Shown: positions 51,185 through 60,799 of the stretch, piece after piece
How the letters are laid out: every line of letters begins with the position of its first letter
Position numbering within the stretch: the first letter of the stretch is position 1
NCBI GenBank assembly: GCA_027065695.1
Contig: JAMONP010000087.1
Coordinates: forward strand, 1-64,000
Reading direction: 5' to 3'
Source of the DNA: Desulfuromonadales bacterium
GTDB taxonomy: Bacteria; Desulfobacterota; Desulfuromonadia; Desulfuromonadales; BM103
Length of the DNA stretch: 64,000 nt
Made by a program: the position numbers and the translations under genes
Notes under the pieces: generated by a model
What the model was told of the DNA's origin: nothing
Seen by the model: the letters and a program-made list of their open reading frames with translations, nothing else
The model's database searches: none

Positions 51185-53572
51185 ATGGCTAATTCCCTGG
51201 TTATCGTTGAATCACCCGCTAAGGCCAAAACCATCGAGAAATTTCTCGGTAAAGGTTATCAGGTTCTGGCCTCTTATGGACATGTCCGTGATCTGCCGAG
51301 TAAAAACGGCTCAGTTGACGTCGACAACGATTTTCTCCCCAATTACGTCGTCTCGGCCAAGGCAAAAAAGCAGCTTGGCATTCTCAAGAAAGCACTCAAG
51401 AATGCAGACGAACTGATCCTTGCCACTGACCTCGACCGTGAAGGGGAAGCGATCGCCTGGCACCTGCTGGAAGCTCTTGGTGTCGATGAAAAAGGCGACT
51501 CGCCCAAAGTAAGTCGAGTGGTTTTTCACGAAATCACCAAAGACGCCATTACCAAAGCAATGGCCAAGCCACGCCAGATTTCTATGGAAATGGTCGACTC
51601 TCAGCAGGCCCGACGTATCCTCGATTACCTGGTCGGCTTCAACCTTTCGCCGGTCCTCTGGCGTAAAATTCCGGGCAGCCGCTCGGCAGGCCGAGTCCAA
51701 TCGGTTGCCCTGCGTCTTATCTGCGAAAGAGAAACAGAGATTGAAGCGTTTGATGCCAAGAAGTACTGGACCATTGAAGCAGTCATGGCCAATGCCGAGA
51801 GCACCACTTTCTCTGCAAAGTTGCACGCTATCGAAGGCCAGAAGATGGCATCCAGCGCCAAGCAACTTGAGACCAGTACCTATCAGGTGATCCCTGACCA
51901 AAAGACCGCTGAGCAATTGGTCGAAGCTATCAAGCCCCTGCCGCTGCAGGTGTCAACGGTTAGCCGCACTGAGAAAAAACGCCGTCCCGCAGCACCGTTT
52001 ACCACCAGCACTCTGCAACAGGAAGCCAACCGCAAACTCGGCTTCTCCGCACGGAAAACCATGTCGCTGGCACAAAAACTCTACGAGGGCGTTGACACCG
52101 GTGATGGCCCCGTTGGTCTGATCACCTATATGCGTACCGACTCGGTGACACTCTCCAATGTTGCCATTCAAGAGGCCCGGCAGGTCATTGAGGATCGTTT
52201 CGGCAAGGATTACGTTCCTGCCAAACCTCGCATCTACAAGAGCAAAGCAAAGAATGCCCAGGAAGCTCATGAGGCGATTCGCCCCACGGGTCTGACCCAG
52301 CACCCTGATACGCTCAAAACTTTTCTGGACAGTGACGAACTGCGACTTTACAAGCTGATCTGGGAACGGACTATCGCAGCACAAATGGCCGACGCTCTGC
52401 TCGACGCTACCACTGTTGACATTCTTGCCGGAGAAAAATACCAGTTTCGAGCTTCTGGACAAGTGATCCGCTTCCCCGGCTTCATGAAAGTCTACATTGA
52501 AGGCAAGGATACTGAAAACGAGGAAAAAGAAGGGACCCTACCCAGCCTGATCGAAAAGGAAACCCTCTCGTTTGACAAGCTGCAGGGCGAAGAACATACG
52601 ACCAAGCCACCACCACGTTACACGGAAGCGTCACTGGTCAAAATCCTCGAAGAAAAAGGCATTGGCCGGCCATCGACCTACGCAGCCACCATGAATATCC
52701 TGGTGGAACGCAAGTACGTGCAATTGATCAAGCGGGTCTTTTTTCCGGAAGATCTCGGCCGTGAAGTCGTTCGTTTCCTGATGCAGTGTTTCGAAAAATA
52801 TGTTGACTACGAGTACACATCCAAGTTGGAGAATGACCTGGACGCCATTTCTCTCGGCCAACGTGAATGGAAAGATTTCCTGAGAAACTTCTGGGTTCCA
52901 TTTAATAAAGAAGTTGAAGGGGTCAAGGAGATAAAATTCGTCGGTGAACCCCTCGACGAAAAATGTCCTGAATGCCAAGAACAGCTTTCCAAGAAGTTCG
53001 GCCGCAACGGCTATTTCATCGCCTGCAACGGCTATCCTGAATGTAAATACACCCGACCGGTCAACGGTGAGCAGAATACCGAACCGGTTTATTCCGACGA
53101 AATATGCGAAAAATGTGGTGCCAAAATGCTCTTCAAGGAAGGGCGCTATGGCAAATACCTCGCATGTTCAGGCTATCCCGAGTGTAAAAACAACCAGCCA
53201 CTGGTCAAACCAAAAGCACTCGGCATTGACTGCCCAGCCTGCAAAGAGGGTGAAATCATGGAGAAGAAGAGCCGCTACGGCAAGATCTTCTACTCCTGCA
53301 ACCGTTATCCCAAATGCAAGTACGCCCTGTGGGACCAACCCTTTGCTGAGCCTTGCCCCAAGTGCGCATTTCCGCTGGTGGTGGAGAAAACCACCAAGCG
53401 CGCCGGCACCGTGCGTAAATGCCCCCAGGAAGAATGCGATTATCTGGTAACTCTGGTCGAGCCGGAGAAAAAGGAAGCTGCGCCCAAGAAACTGGCAGCA
53501 AAAAAAGCTCCTGCCAAGAAGACTGCGGCAAAAAAACCAGCCGCAAAGAAAACCGCAAAAAAGAAGGCCTGA
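51185..53572 (+). CDS. topA: DNA topoisomerase I with four zinc ribbons and a basic tail
   Basis: 795 aa. The enzyme relaxes negative supercoils. The TOPRIM domain is at the N-terminus (LVIVESPAKAKTIEKFLGKG; ATDLDREGEAI with the DxDxE acids), and the catalytic Tyr is about residue 315 in GLITYMRTDS. Four C-terminal zinc ribbons follow (CPECQEQL, CEKCGAKM, CPACKEGE, CPKCAFPL, each with a later Cys pair). The last ~30 residues are a Lys/Ala/Pro-rich histone H1-like tail (KKAPAKKTAAKKPAAKKT), which likely strengthens DNA binding. Confidence 0.97.
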   Translation: MANSLVIVESPAKAKTIEKFLGKGYQVLASYGHVRDLPSKNGSVDVDNDFLPNYVVSAKAKKQLGILKKALKNADELILATDLDREGEAIAWHLLEALGVDEKGDSPKVSRVVFHEITKDAITKAMAKPRQISMEMVDSQQARRILDYLVGFNLSPVLWRKIPGSRSAGRVQSVALRLICERETEIEAFDAKKYWTIEAVMANAESTTFSAKLHAIEGQKMASSAKQLETSTYQVIPDQKTAEQLVEAIKPLPLQVSTVSRTEKKRRPAAPFTTSTLQQEANRKLGFSARKTMSLAQKLYEGVDTGDGPVGLITYMRTDSVTLSNVAIQEARQVIEDRFGKDYVPAKPRIYKSKAKNAQEAHEAIRPTGLTQHPDTLKTFLDSDELRLYKLIWERTIAAQMADALLDATTVDILAGEKYQFRASGQVIRFPGFMKVYIEGKDTENEEKEGTLPSLIEKETLSFDKLQGEEHTTKPPPRYTEASLVKILEEKGIGRPSTYAATMNILVERKYVQLIKRVFFPEDLGREVVRFLMQCFEKYVDYEYTSKLENDLDAISLGQREWKDFLRNFWVPFNKEVEGVKEIKFVGEPLDEKCPECQEQLSKKFGRNGYFIACNGYPECKYTRPVNGEQNTEPVYSDEICEKCGAKMLFKEGRYGKYLACSGYPECKNNQPLVKPKALGIDCPACKEGEIMEKKSRYGKIFYSCNRYPKCKYALWDQPFAEPCPKCAFPLVVEKTTKRAGTVRKCPQEECDYLVTLVEPEKKEAAPKKLAAKKAPAKKTAAKKPAAKKTAKKKA

Positions 53573-53603
53573 GTTACGACTTAAGATAAGCTAAATAAAC
53601 AGT

Positions 53604-53634
53604 GGCCGGGCAAACGCCCGGCCTTTTCTGTTTT
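53604..53634 (+). terminator. Rho-independent terminator after topA
   Basis: GGCCGGGC-AAAC-GCCCGGCC is a perfect 8 bp GC-rich stem with a 4-base loop, followed by TTTTCTGTTTTT. It separates topA from trmFO. Confidence 0.93.
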
Positions 53635-53706
53635 TCTCCATGTATACTGTCTCCATGCATACTGAAATGCTGTTATTCACAACAAACCTGACTTCAATTG
53701 GCTCTC

Positions 53707-55038
53707 ATGACACCTATTACTATCATCGGTGCCGGCCTCGCCGGCTGTGAAGCTGCCTGGCAAATTGCCCAGCAAGGAATCCCGGTCGATCTTTTTGAGA
53801 TGCGACCACAGCGTATGACACCTGCCCACCAGAGCGACCGTCTTGGTGAACTGGTCTGCTCCAACAGCCTGCGTGGCACCGGCCTGCATAACGCGGTCGG
53901 GCTATTGAAAGAAGAGTTGCGCCGTTGCAACAGTCTCATCATCTCTACAGCGGACAGCCACGCTGTCCCGGCGGGAGGTGCCTTGGCAGTTGACCGGGAC
54001 GGTTTTGCCGAACAACTGACCAGAACCATGGAAGAACACCCGCTTATCACCGTACACCGGCAAGAGGTAACAGATATCCCCACGGATCGACTGGTTATCA
54101 TTGCCAGCGGCCCTCTGACCTCAGACGCACTTGCTGAAAAAATTGCCGGGTTAACCGGTCAGGGTCAGCTCTACTTCTACGATGCCATTGCGCCAATTGT
54201 TGAGGCAGATTCGATTGATCGCGAGCAGGTCTACGCTGCTTCACGCTATGATCGGGGAGGCGCGGACTACCTCAATTGTCCCTTTGACAAGGAGCAGTAC
54301 CTTGCCTTCGTCCAAGGCCTCTGCAAAGGCGAAAAGGTCACACCACATGATTTCGAAAAAGTCGTTCATTTTGAAGGCTGTATGCCGATTGAGGTGCTCG
54401 CTGAACGCGGTGAAATGACTCTGGCCTTCGGACCGATGAAACCGGTCGGGCTACGCGACCCACGCACCGGCCGCGACCCCTTTGCGGTTGTGCAGTTGCG
54501 CCAGGACGACCGGCATGCCAATCTTTACAACCTGGTTGGCTTTCAGACCAAACTGACCTATCCGGAACAGCAACGGGTATTCCGCACCATTCCAGGCCTG
54601 GAGAATGTCAAGTTTGCGCGCCTGGGAAGCATGCATCGCAACACGTTCATTAACGCACCGACTTGCCTGACCGAAACTCTGCACCTCAAACAGGCAGCAA
54701 ACATCTTCTTTGCCGGACAGATTACCGGTGTTGAGGGTTATGTCGAATCTGCTGCCAGCGGCTTTCTGGCCGGGTTTTTTGCCGCTGTTCGCCATCAGGA
54801 TAAAAGTTTTCAGCCACCACCGGAAACAACGGCCCTGGGTGCCCTACTAAACTATCCTGTCAATGCATCACCAGAAAATTTCCAACCGATGAATATCACC
54901 TATGGGCTATTCCCGGCCCTTGAGAAGAGAATCCGTAAACGCCGTGATCGACGCCAGGCACTAGCCGATCGTGCCCTGGCAGATCTCGAGCTCTGGCGCA
55001 CCAACCAGAAGATTGCCTGCAAGCTGAATACCTGCTAG
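53707..55038 (+). CDS. trmFO: tRNA (uracil-54-C5)-methyltransferase TrmFO
   Basis: 443 aa from the ATG at 53707 (the track start is a TTG three codons upstream). TrmFO makes ribothymidine at tRNA position 54 using folate and FAD, unlike the SAM-dependent TrmA. The FAD motif [20 protein letters not shown] is at the very start. Cys residues matching the catalytic pair lie in [10 protein letters not shown] and [10 protein letters not shown]. The C-terminal [20 protein letters not shown] is conserved. Its position after topA fits the gene order seen in many bacteria. Confidence 0.96.
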   Translation: MTPITIIGAGLAGCEAAWQIAQQGIPVDLFEMRPQRMTPAHQSDRLGELVCSNSLRGTGLHNAVGLLKEELRRCNSLIISTADSHAVPAGGALAVDRDGFAEQLTRTMEEHPLITVHRQEVTDIPTDRLVIIASGPLTSDALAEKIAGLTGQGQLYFYDAIAPIVEADSIDREQVYAASRYDRGGADYLNCPFDKEQYLAFVQGLCKGEKVTPHDFEKVVHFEGCMPIEVLAERGEMTLAFGPMKPVGLRDPRTGRDPFAVVQLRQDDRHANLYNLVGFQTKLTYPEQQRVFRTIPGLENVKFARLGSMHRNTFINAPTCLTETLHLKQAANIFFAGQITGVEGYVESAASGFLAGFFAAVRHQDKSFQPPPETTALGALLNYPVNASPENFQPMNITYGLFPALEKRIRKRRDRRQALADRALADLELWRTNQKIACKLNTC

Positions 55039-55145
55039 TGTTAGCAGTCAGGTTTCTGTTAAGCTGTCAATAAATAGGATCAAAACTAAGGATTATAAAC
55101 AGTCGTAGCTTCATTTTACATTAGAAATAAATATCAGAGGAACAA

Positions 55146-57209
55146 ATGCTAGGGGAGCAAATGGCGGCAACAGTAAGCACACCTGCCAAACTGGTCGATC
55201 CACGTGACCTGCTTGAACTCATGCGTCAGCACCCTCTCACCACACCTTTTAACCTGGCTTTCTATTCCGAACAGCATGGTCGCAATGGCCTTCTTGAAGC
55301 AATCTACACTGTCTGTGCCCCCCTTGATGAAGAAAGGCTCTGCACTCCAGACTGCTATCAGGGTTGGGTGGAAAGTCTCTACCACAGCCAGTTAACAAAC
55401 CAGCCAGCCGTCCATTCCTGCGCGAAAGGATTTCTCTGTTTCACAATTAGTCTGCCGGAAGGCAAAGGGTTGCCGGACTACCTGATCGGTGGCGGCGTTT
55501 TTGAACGCAAGCCATCAACCAACAGCGCCATGGAAGAAAACAACCAACACACGGCCGACGATGCAATGATCGAATCCGGACAATATCCTCAACTGATAAG
55601 TCTGTCGAGAGCGAAAGCAATCGTCGAAGAAATATCCCGGGCTCTGCCACTCCTGCTCAATCAACAAATCCATACTCTCAGCCTGACCCGCACCACGCAA
55701 CGACTTGAAGCTGTGCAAAAACTGACTCACGACCTCTCTGATTGCAAGAACAGTGATCAGGCTATGGCCATCGTCAGTGAAGCACTGGTTGTTCTTTTTG
55801 ATCTGCCCAAGGTTCTGATTGTTCTGCAGCGCCCTGGACACCCCATGACGATCCATTCGACTCTCGGCCTTGACCAGGACGCCTTTCAATTTGACCAGAA
55901 ACGCCTGGCTGATTACTTCACTGAATCATCCGGCTATCTGGAGATCCTGCCGGGAGAAGAGTTCGCCACTTTATTCCCCGGCCTGGAGACCCATTTGGCC
56001 TATCTCTTCCCTTTGCAAGAGAATGGCTGTCTACTTGGTATTATAGCCCTGCTGGACGTCGACTTACATTGCCGCGACCAGGCCCTGATCGATCTTCTGG
56101 TCAATCGACTGGCTACTCGACTGGGGAGCCTGACAGCTGCGGAAGACCATCGTCAGGAACGCCAAACCTCAGCACGCCTCGTCGCCATGATCAGCGACCT
56201 TTCCCTGGTCGATAATCGTCATGAGCTCTATCGACAGCTTCTTGAAATGTCTGCGGAACTCCTGATGGCAACCAGCGGTTCTCTCATGCTGCTCAATGAA
56301 AATGATGGCACCCTCAAGATTGCAGCCGCCAAAGGAATGAACTCTTCGTTGGCTAAAACCATGTCAGTTGCCTACGGGGAAGGAATAGCCGGTCGGGTCG
56401 CTAAAAGTGGCTTCCCCATGCTGGTTAACGATATCGAGCGGGACAAACGGGTGGCCGCTAGAAACCGGCCGCGTTTTAAAACCAAATCATTTATTAGCTT
56501 GCCACTTGAAGTCGAGGATCGTTTGATTGGTGTTCTCAATCTGGCCGACAAGAGCAACAATACCAACTTTAATGAGGTTGATCTCAATCTGATACAGACC
56601 TTCACCAACCATGCGGTATTGATGATCGACCGGGCGGCAACTCTGGAAAAGGCGGGGCAGTTCGAGCAACTTGCCATCACTGATCCGTTGACAGGCCTTT
56701 ATAACCGGCGTCTTCTGGAAAATCGCTTGCAGGAAGAATTCAGTCGCAGCGAACGACAGCAGCAGAGTTTCTGCATCATTCTGGCCGACCTCGACAATTT
56801 CAAGGCTTACAACGACATTTGTGGACATCTGGCCGGAGATAATGCGCTGCGCAAAACAGCCGACCTCTTGCGACGTACTGCTCGTGAGATGGATATAGTA
56901 ACTCGCTATGGTGGTGAGGAATTCTGTCTAATCCTTCCTGGAATCGGCAAAAAAGAATCGGTTTTTGTTGGCGATCGCATTCGTCGGGCTATCGAAACGG
57001 AGAGTTTCTCAGGTGAAAGTCACCTGCCACTAGGGCGTCTTACGATCAGCCTCGGTATCGCGGCCTCCCCTGTCGATGGAGCAACCACAAATGAGCTGAT
57101 ACACGCAGCCGACCTGGCTCTCTATCAAGCCAAGGCTCTGGGCCGCAACCGTCTGGTACTCTATGAACCCTCCATGGACGATCAGGGCCTCCTGTCACAC
57201 CACGAATAA
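55146..57209 (+). CDS. Diguanylate cyclase with PocR-like and GAF sensor domains
   Basis: 687 aa, no membrane segment. The N-terminal ~150 residues have a Cys-containing PocR-like pattern (CTPDCYQGW; SCAKGFLCFTISL). Two GAF-type regions follow (about 200-330 and 350-505, GEGIAGRVAKSGFPMLVNDI). The GGDEF domain is complete: active-site RYGGEEFCLILP and an I-site RxxD (REMD) five residues before it, so it should make c-di-GMP and be product-inhibited. The ligand of the sensor domains is unknown. It is transcribed with maf and downstream genes in the same direction. Confidence 0.88.
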   Translation: MLGEQMAATVSTPAKLVDPRDLLELMRQHPLTTPFNLAFYSEQHGRNGLLEAIYTVCAPLDEERLCTPDCYQGWVESLYHSQLTNQPAVHSCAKGFLCFTISLPEGKGLPDYLIGGGVFERKPSTNSAMEENNQHTADDAMIESGQYPQLISLSRAKAIVEEISRALPLLLNQQIHTLSLTRTTQRLEAVQKLTHDLSDCKNSDQAMAIVSEALVVLFDLPKVLIVLQRPGHPMTIHSTLGLDQDAFQFDQKRLADYFTESSGYLEILPGEEFATLFPGLETHLAYLFPLQENGCLLGIIALLDVDLHCRDQALIDLLVNRLATRLGSLTAAEDHRQERQTSARLVAMISDLSLVDNRHELYRQLLEMSAELLMATSGSLMLLNENDGTLKIAAAKGMNSSLAKTMSVAYGEGIAGRVAKSGFPMLVNDIERDKRVAARNRPRFKTKSFISLPLEVEDRLIGVLNLADKSNNTNFNEVDLNLIQTFTNHAVLMIDRAATLEKAGQFEQLAITDPLTGLYNRRLLENRLQEEFSRSERQQQSFCIILADLDNFKAYNDICGHLAGDNALRKTADLLRRTAREMDIVTRYGGEEFCLILPGIGKKESVFVGDRIRRAIETESFSGESHLPLGRLTISLGIAASPVDGATTNELIHAADLALYQAKALGRNRLVLYEPSMDDQGLLSHHE

Positions 57210-57236
57210 TCCTCCAGCAAATATCGGAAGCTTTTC

Positions 57237-57860
57237 ATGCCACATTCCTCGCAAACCATACGCAACTCTTCTCAGGGCATTATTCTTGCCTCAGCATCAC
57301 CACGTCGTCGCGAACTTCTAACCCAGGTTGGAATCGATTTTCAGGTTGTCCCCAGTAACGCGGATGAAACCCTGCTTGAAGACGAAGAACCGGAAGCACA
57401 CGTGATACGGCTTAGTTGCGACAAAGCCCTGGAGGTCGCCAACCGACAAACCCAGACCGGCCGCTGGTTTATCGGCAGTGATACTATAGTGGTATGCGAC
57501 GATGTCATTCTCGGCAAGCCCGCAGATGCCACAGAAGCCGCAGAAATGCTCACTCGCCTTTCCGGACGCTACCATCGAGTCATCTCCGGCTATGCAATTC
57601 ACGACCGAGAGAGTGGTCGCACGCTTAGTGCTGCTGTTATCACCAGAGTTTTTTTCAAGAATTTGACAACCCGGGAAATCGAGGGGTACATTGCCACGGG
57701 AGAACCCTTTGACAAAGCCGGTGCCTACGCCATTCAGGGTATTGGTTCCTTCATGGTTCCCAAAATTGAGGGAAGCTATAGCAACGTGGTTGGTCTGCCG
57801 CTTTGCGAAGTGATTGCAGACCTGGAAGGACTGGACGCCATCGAGCTGTTCAGGAAATAA
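57237..57860 (+). CDS. maf: Maf-like nucleoside triphosphate pyrophosphatase
   Basis: 207 aa. Maf proteins hydrolyse non-canonical or modified dNTP/NTP (dTTP/UTP or m7GTP types). The signature IILASASPRRRELLTQVG is at the N-terminus, and the catalytic Asp is in FIGSDTIVVCDD. KAGAYAIQGIGSFMV is also typical of the dTTP/UTP (YhdE) subgroup. It is followed 5 bp later by the yggS gene. Confidence 0.93.
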   Translation: MPHSSQTIRNSSQGIILASASPRRRELLTQVGIDFQVVPSNADETLLEDEEPEAHVIRLSCDKALEVANRQTQTGRWFIGSDTIVVCDDVILGKPADATEAAEMLTRLSGRYHRVISGYAIHDRESGRTLSAAVITRVFFKNLTTREIEGYIATGEPFDKAGAYAIQGIGSFMVPKIEGSYSNVVGLPLCEVIADLEGLDAIELFRK

Positions 57861-57865
57861 GACTT

Positions 57866-58549
57866 ATGGATATTGTTGCCAACATAACTGAAATTCAAAA
57901 ACGCATTGCAACTGTTTGCCATAACTCCGGCCGAAATTCTGCTGAGGTACGATTGATCGCTGTCTCCAAAAAGAAGCCTGCCGAAGATATCGAAGCCGCG
58001 ATTGCCGCCGGGCAGCGACTTATCGGTGAAAGTTACGTTCAGGAGTGCGCGGCCAAAATCGACGCGGTCAAGAGAGATGCAGAATGGCACTTCATCGGCG
58101 CGCTACAGAGCAACAAGGTGAAATACCTGCGCGGCAAGATCGCCATGATCCACTCAGTAGACCGTTTATCCCTGGCCGCAGAGATTGATCGCCAATGGGG
58201 CAAGGACGACGCCTGCATCGACATCCTCATTCAGGTCAACCTCGGTGAAGAAGTGAGCAAGTCAGGCACCACGGCCAGTGAACTGATCGAACTTGTCCGT
58301 CAGGTTGCGCAATTGCAACATGTACACATCAAGGGATTGATGGCCCTGCCGCCCTGGGGAGCCGATCCGGAGGAGGTTCGCCCTTATTTCCGGCAACTGC
58401 GAGAACTGGCCGAGCAGATTGATGCCCTGGGACTGCCGAATGTCACCATGCAGGAACTCTCCATGGGGATGAGCCACGACTATGAAGTGGCCATTGAAGA
58501 GGGTGCCACCCTGGTTCGCATCGGCACAGCAATCTTTGGTGCACGATAG
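57866..58549 (+). CDS. yggS: PLP homeostasis protein YggS/PLPBP
   Basis: 227 aa from the ATG at 57866; the ORF track version starts inside maf. YggS binds PLP without known catalysis and keeps vitamin B6 and amino acid pools balanced. The PLP Lys is in VRLIAVSKKKPAEDI, and the family signature MQELSMGMSHDYEVAIEEGA appears near the end with TLVRIGTAIFG. The intergenic distance to maf is 5 bp, so the two are co-transcribed. Confidence 0.94.
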   Translation: MDIVANITEIQKRIATVCHNSGRNSAEVRLIAVSKKKPAEDIEAAIAAGQRLIGESYVQECAAKIDAVKRDAEWHFIGALQSNKVKYLRGKIAMIHSVDRLSLAAEIDRQWGKDDACIDILIQVNLGEEVSKSGTTASELIELVRQVAQLQHVHIKGLMALPPWGADPEEVRPYFRQLRELAEQIDALGLPNVTMQELSMGMSHDYEVAIEEGATLVRIGTAIFGAR

Positions 58550-58567
58550 ATATATGAGTCTTTTTTT

Positions 58568-58595
58568 CGCGCCTCTCACCTCGCGCCTTCGGGTC
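58568..58595. repeat. Heptanucleotide tandem repeat before gph
   Basis: CGCGCCT, CTCACCT, CGCGCCT, TCGGGTC in tandem after a T-run, ending 4 bp before the gph ATG. As before epmA, the repeat occupies the position of the SD. Confidence 0.75.
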
Positions 58596-58599
58596 TAAA

Positions 58600-59241
58600 A
58601 TGTCCATTAATGCCTTTCTCTTCGACCTCGACGGCACATTGGTCGATTCAATTCCCGATCTGACCAAAGCAGTCAACCTACTGCGGGTCGAGCTTAACCT
58701 GCCCGCGGTGAGCAGTGACCAGGTGCGCTCCTATGTCGGCGATGGCGTCGGTCTGCTGCTCCAGCGCGCCCTGCCGGAGGGCCTGTTCACTACGGCGCGA
58801 CGCAAACGTTTTATGGAGATTTATACCGAGCATCTGACCGATGAGACTCTGATCTACCCTGGAATTATTGCCTTCCTCGAGATGCACCACGGCGCGCCGA
58901 TGGCTGTGGTCACCAACAAACCGCAACCTCTGGCTGACATTATCGTCAATCGCCTCGGGCTGGCACCATTCTTTCAAGCTGTCATTGGTGCCGAGCTCTC
59001 ACTGCAAAGAAAACCACATCCGGATATGGTTCATCATGCCCTGGATCTTCTGGGAAGTACGCCTGAGCACACCATAATGTTGGGCGATCATCATGTCGAT
59101 CTGCGCGCCGCTCAAGCCGCCGGAGTCAAATCCTGCTTCTGCGCCTGGGGTCTCGGCCATGACGATGGTCTACAGGCTGACTTTCATGCTGTAACCACCG
59201 CTGACTTACCACTGCTCTTCCCTGAGGCCGGTCAACCTTGA
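58600..59241 (+). CDS. gph: Phosphoglycolate phosphatase-like HAD hydrolase
   Basis: 213 aa. The HAD motifs are LFDLDGTLVDSIPDLT (motif I with both Asp), VTNKPQP (motif II), KPHPDM (motif III Lys) and MLGDHHVDLRAAQAAG (motif IV). This matches Gph, which removes phosphate from 2-phosphoglycolate formed during DNA repair or by oxygenation. The specific substrate is inferred. Its stop overlaps the TTG start of the downstream membrane protein gene. Confidence 0.88.
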   Translation: MSINAFLFDLDGTLVDSIPDLTKAVNLLRVELNLPAVSSDQVRSYVGDGVGLLLQRALPEGLFTTARRKRFMEIYTEHLTDETLIYPGIIAFLEMHHGAPMAVVTNKPQPLADIIVNRLGLAPFFQAVIGAELSLQRKPHPDMVHHALDLLGSTPEHTIMLGDHHVDLRAAQAAGVKSCFCAWGLGHDDGLQADFHAVTTADLPLLFPEAGQP

Positions 59242-60572
59242 ATAATGTCCGGCTAACTCAGAAGGCCGTTGCACTCTTCTTTTTCCCTCTGGTACTCAAT
59301 GTTCAGTTGATGAGTGTGTCCCACTCAATCATCAACGCCGGACTGGCGCGCCTTGAGAACGCAGTGGTCGTTCTGGCCGGGTTTTCCGTGGCCATGGTTC
59401 TGCATCTTTTTGTCGCCTCGCCGTCCTATCAAAACCATACGATTACCATCGCTATGGTACGCGGCCGCAAATCGCTTGTCGGCATGCTCATGTTTATGCT
59501 GCTGATTGCTACCTGGGTCTCTATTCTACTCGCCCTGCTCGCTTTCAGCCCGGTCGGCACCTTTATCCTGGATCGCCTTCTGGGTGTAACTCCAGAAGTC
59601 GCCCGTGGCGCCCGCGAGGCGCTGGGTCTGCTGGTCTTTCTCCCATTCATAACCGGACTACGCGGCATCTGCCAGGGGCTGGTTATTCGTGTTCGTCGCA
59701 CCAGCCTGGTCTCCTTTGCAACAGCGGTACGCATCGTCATGCTGTTTGCCTACCTCTGGCTGGGGCAATTGTGGTTTTCTGGTACCCAGGTTGCGGCATT
59801 GGCCCTGCTCGGTTGCGTCGGCACCGAGACCCTGGTTATTGCCTTCTTTGCCTGGCGTATAAAGTTGCCAGAAGAACAGGATGACGAAAACAGCTTTACC
59901 GACATTCTACGCTACGGCTTGCCGCTGGCCTATTCCTCCGGGATGCAACAAACTGTGCCGCTGCTGATCAATGCTATCATCAGCCGCCTCCCTGACGGCA
60001 CCTTGGCGCTGGCAGCCTTTGGCGTAATTCGCGGTTTCCTCTTCCTGCTCGCCGGACCGATGCGCAACCTGCAACAGGCCTACTTGACCCTGGTTCGTCA
60101 AGCATCCGACAGCGAGCTCCTGTTTCGTTTTTTCATCAGAGTCAGTTTCGGCATGGCCCTGCTCATGTTGCTGATCGCCTGGCCTCTGAACGGACCGATC
60201 CTTGGAGCAATCATGGGCCTTGACCTGGATATGCGCCATTACATCACCTGGCCACTGACAGCCTGTGCGGTTTTCCCGTTTATGTACGGTGCCAACAATC
60301 TGCTGCGCGGCTGGTTTGCCGGAGCGCACCTGACAACCCGTCTCGGTCGCTCCACTTTTTACAAAGCCCTCCTTATGATCATTCTCTGGCCTGCAATCAT
60401 CATCCCTCAGCTGCCATTATCAGGCATTTCTGTGGCAATTTTCTTACTACTTGCTGCAGAGCTCTGTGAAATGGGTTATCTTTATCATCAGCGCGGACAG
60501 CTACTGGAGAGTCGCGGGCTTGTGCCTTTAGGAGCGGATAACTTAGAATGTGAGGATGAAGACTCAAGATAA
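59238..60572 (+). CDS. Polytopic membrane protein, MATE/MOP-like
   Basis: 444 aa with about 12 membrane helices. It starts with TTG overlapping the gph stop (TTGA), so it depends on gph translation. Family assignment is weak: the helix pattern and segments such as LRYGLPLAYSSGMQQTVPLL resemble the MOP superfamily of multidrug/flippase transporters. No polysaccharide genes are nearby. The C-terminal tail is acidic (NLECEDEDSR). Confidence 0.65.
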   Translation: MNNVRLTQKAVALFFFPLVLNVQLMSVSHSIINAGLARLENAVVVLAGFSVAMVLHLFVASPSYQNHTITIAMVRGRKSLVGMLMFMLLIATWVSILLALLAFSPVGTFILDRLLGVTPEVARGAREALGLLVFLPFITGLRGICQGLVIRVRRTSLVSFATAVRIVMLFAYLWLGQLWFSGTQVAALALLGCVGTETLVIAFFAWRIKLPEEQDDENSFTDILRYGLPLAYSSGMQQTVPLLINAIISRLPDGTLALAAFGVIRGFLFLLAGPMRNLQQAYLTLVRQASDSELLFRFFIRVSFGMALLMLLIAWPLNGPILGAIMGLDLDMRHYITWPLTACAVFPFMYGANNLLRGWFAGAHLTTRLGRSTFYKALLMIILWPAIIIPQLPLSGISVAIFLLLAAELCEMGYLYHQRGQLLESRGLVPLGADNLECEDEDSR

Positions 60573-60724
60573 GAAAGTAAAAAGCTCTCCAGAACCGAAC
60601 AGATAGCCATTTTTGAGCAGCTCAATAAAACAGAAGAACAGCCTTGATGATATTTTTCGTGAGCAACGACAGTAAGCTCTGTAGAATTTATATACATTTG
60701 GGTCAGCTTCATTCCTGTTTTTAC

Positions 60725-60752
60725 TTGGAAATTCGCGTAAAAGCTTTAGAAT
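60725..60752 (+). promoter_or_regulatory. Candidate sigma70 promoter for the PilB/GspE gene
   Basis: TTGGAA, 16 bp, TAGAAT, about 47 bp upstream of the preferred GTG start at 60800. Each box has 4-5 matches. Confidence 0.4.
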
Positions 60753-60799
60753 GATACTGTTTTGTCTTTTACGTGGGGACAATTTACCAGGGGGTCTCT

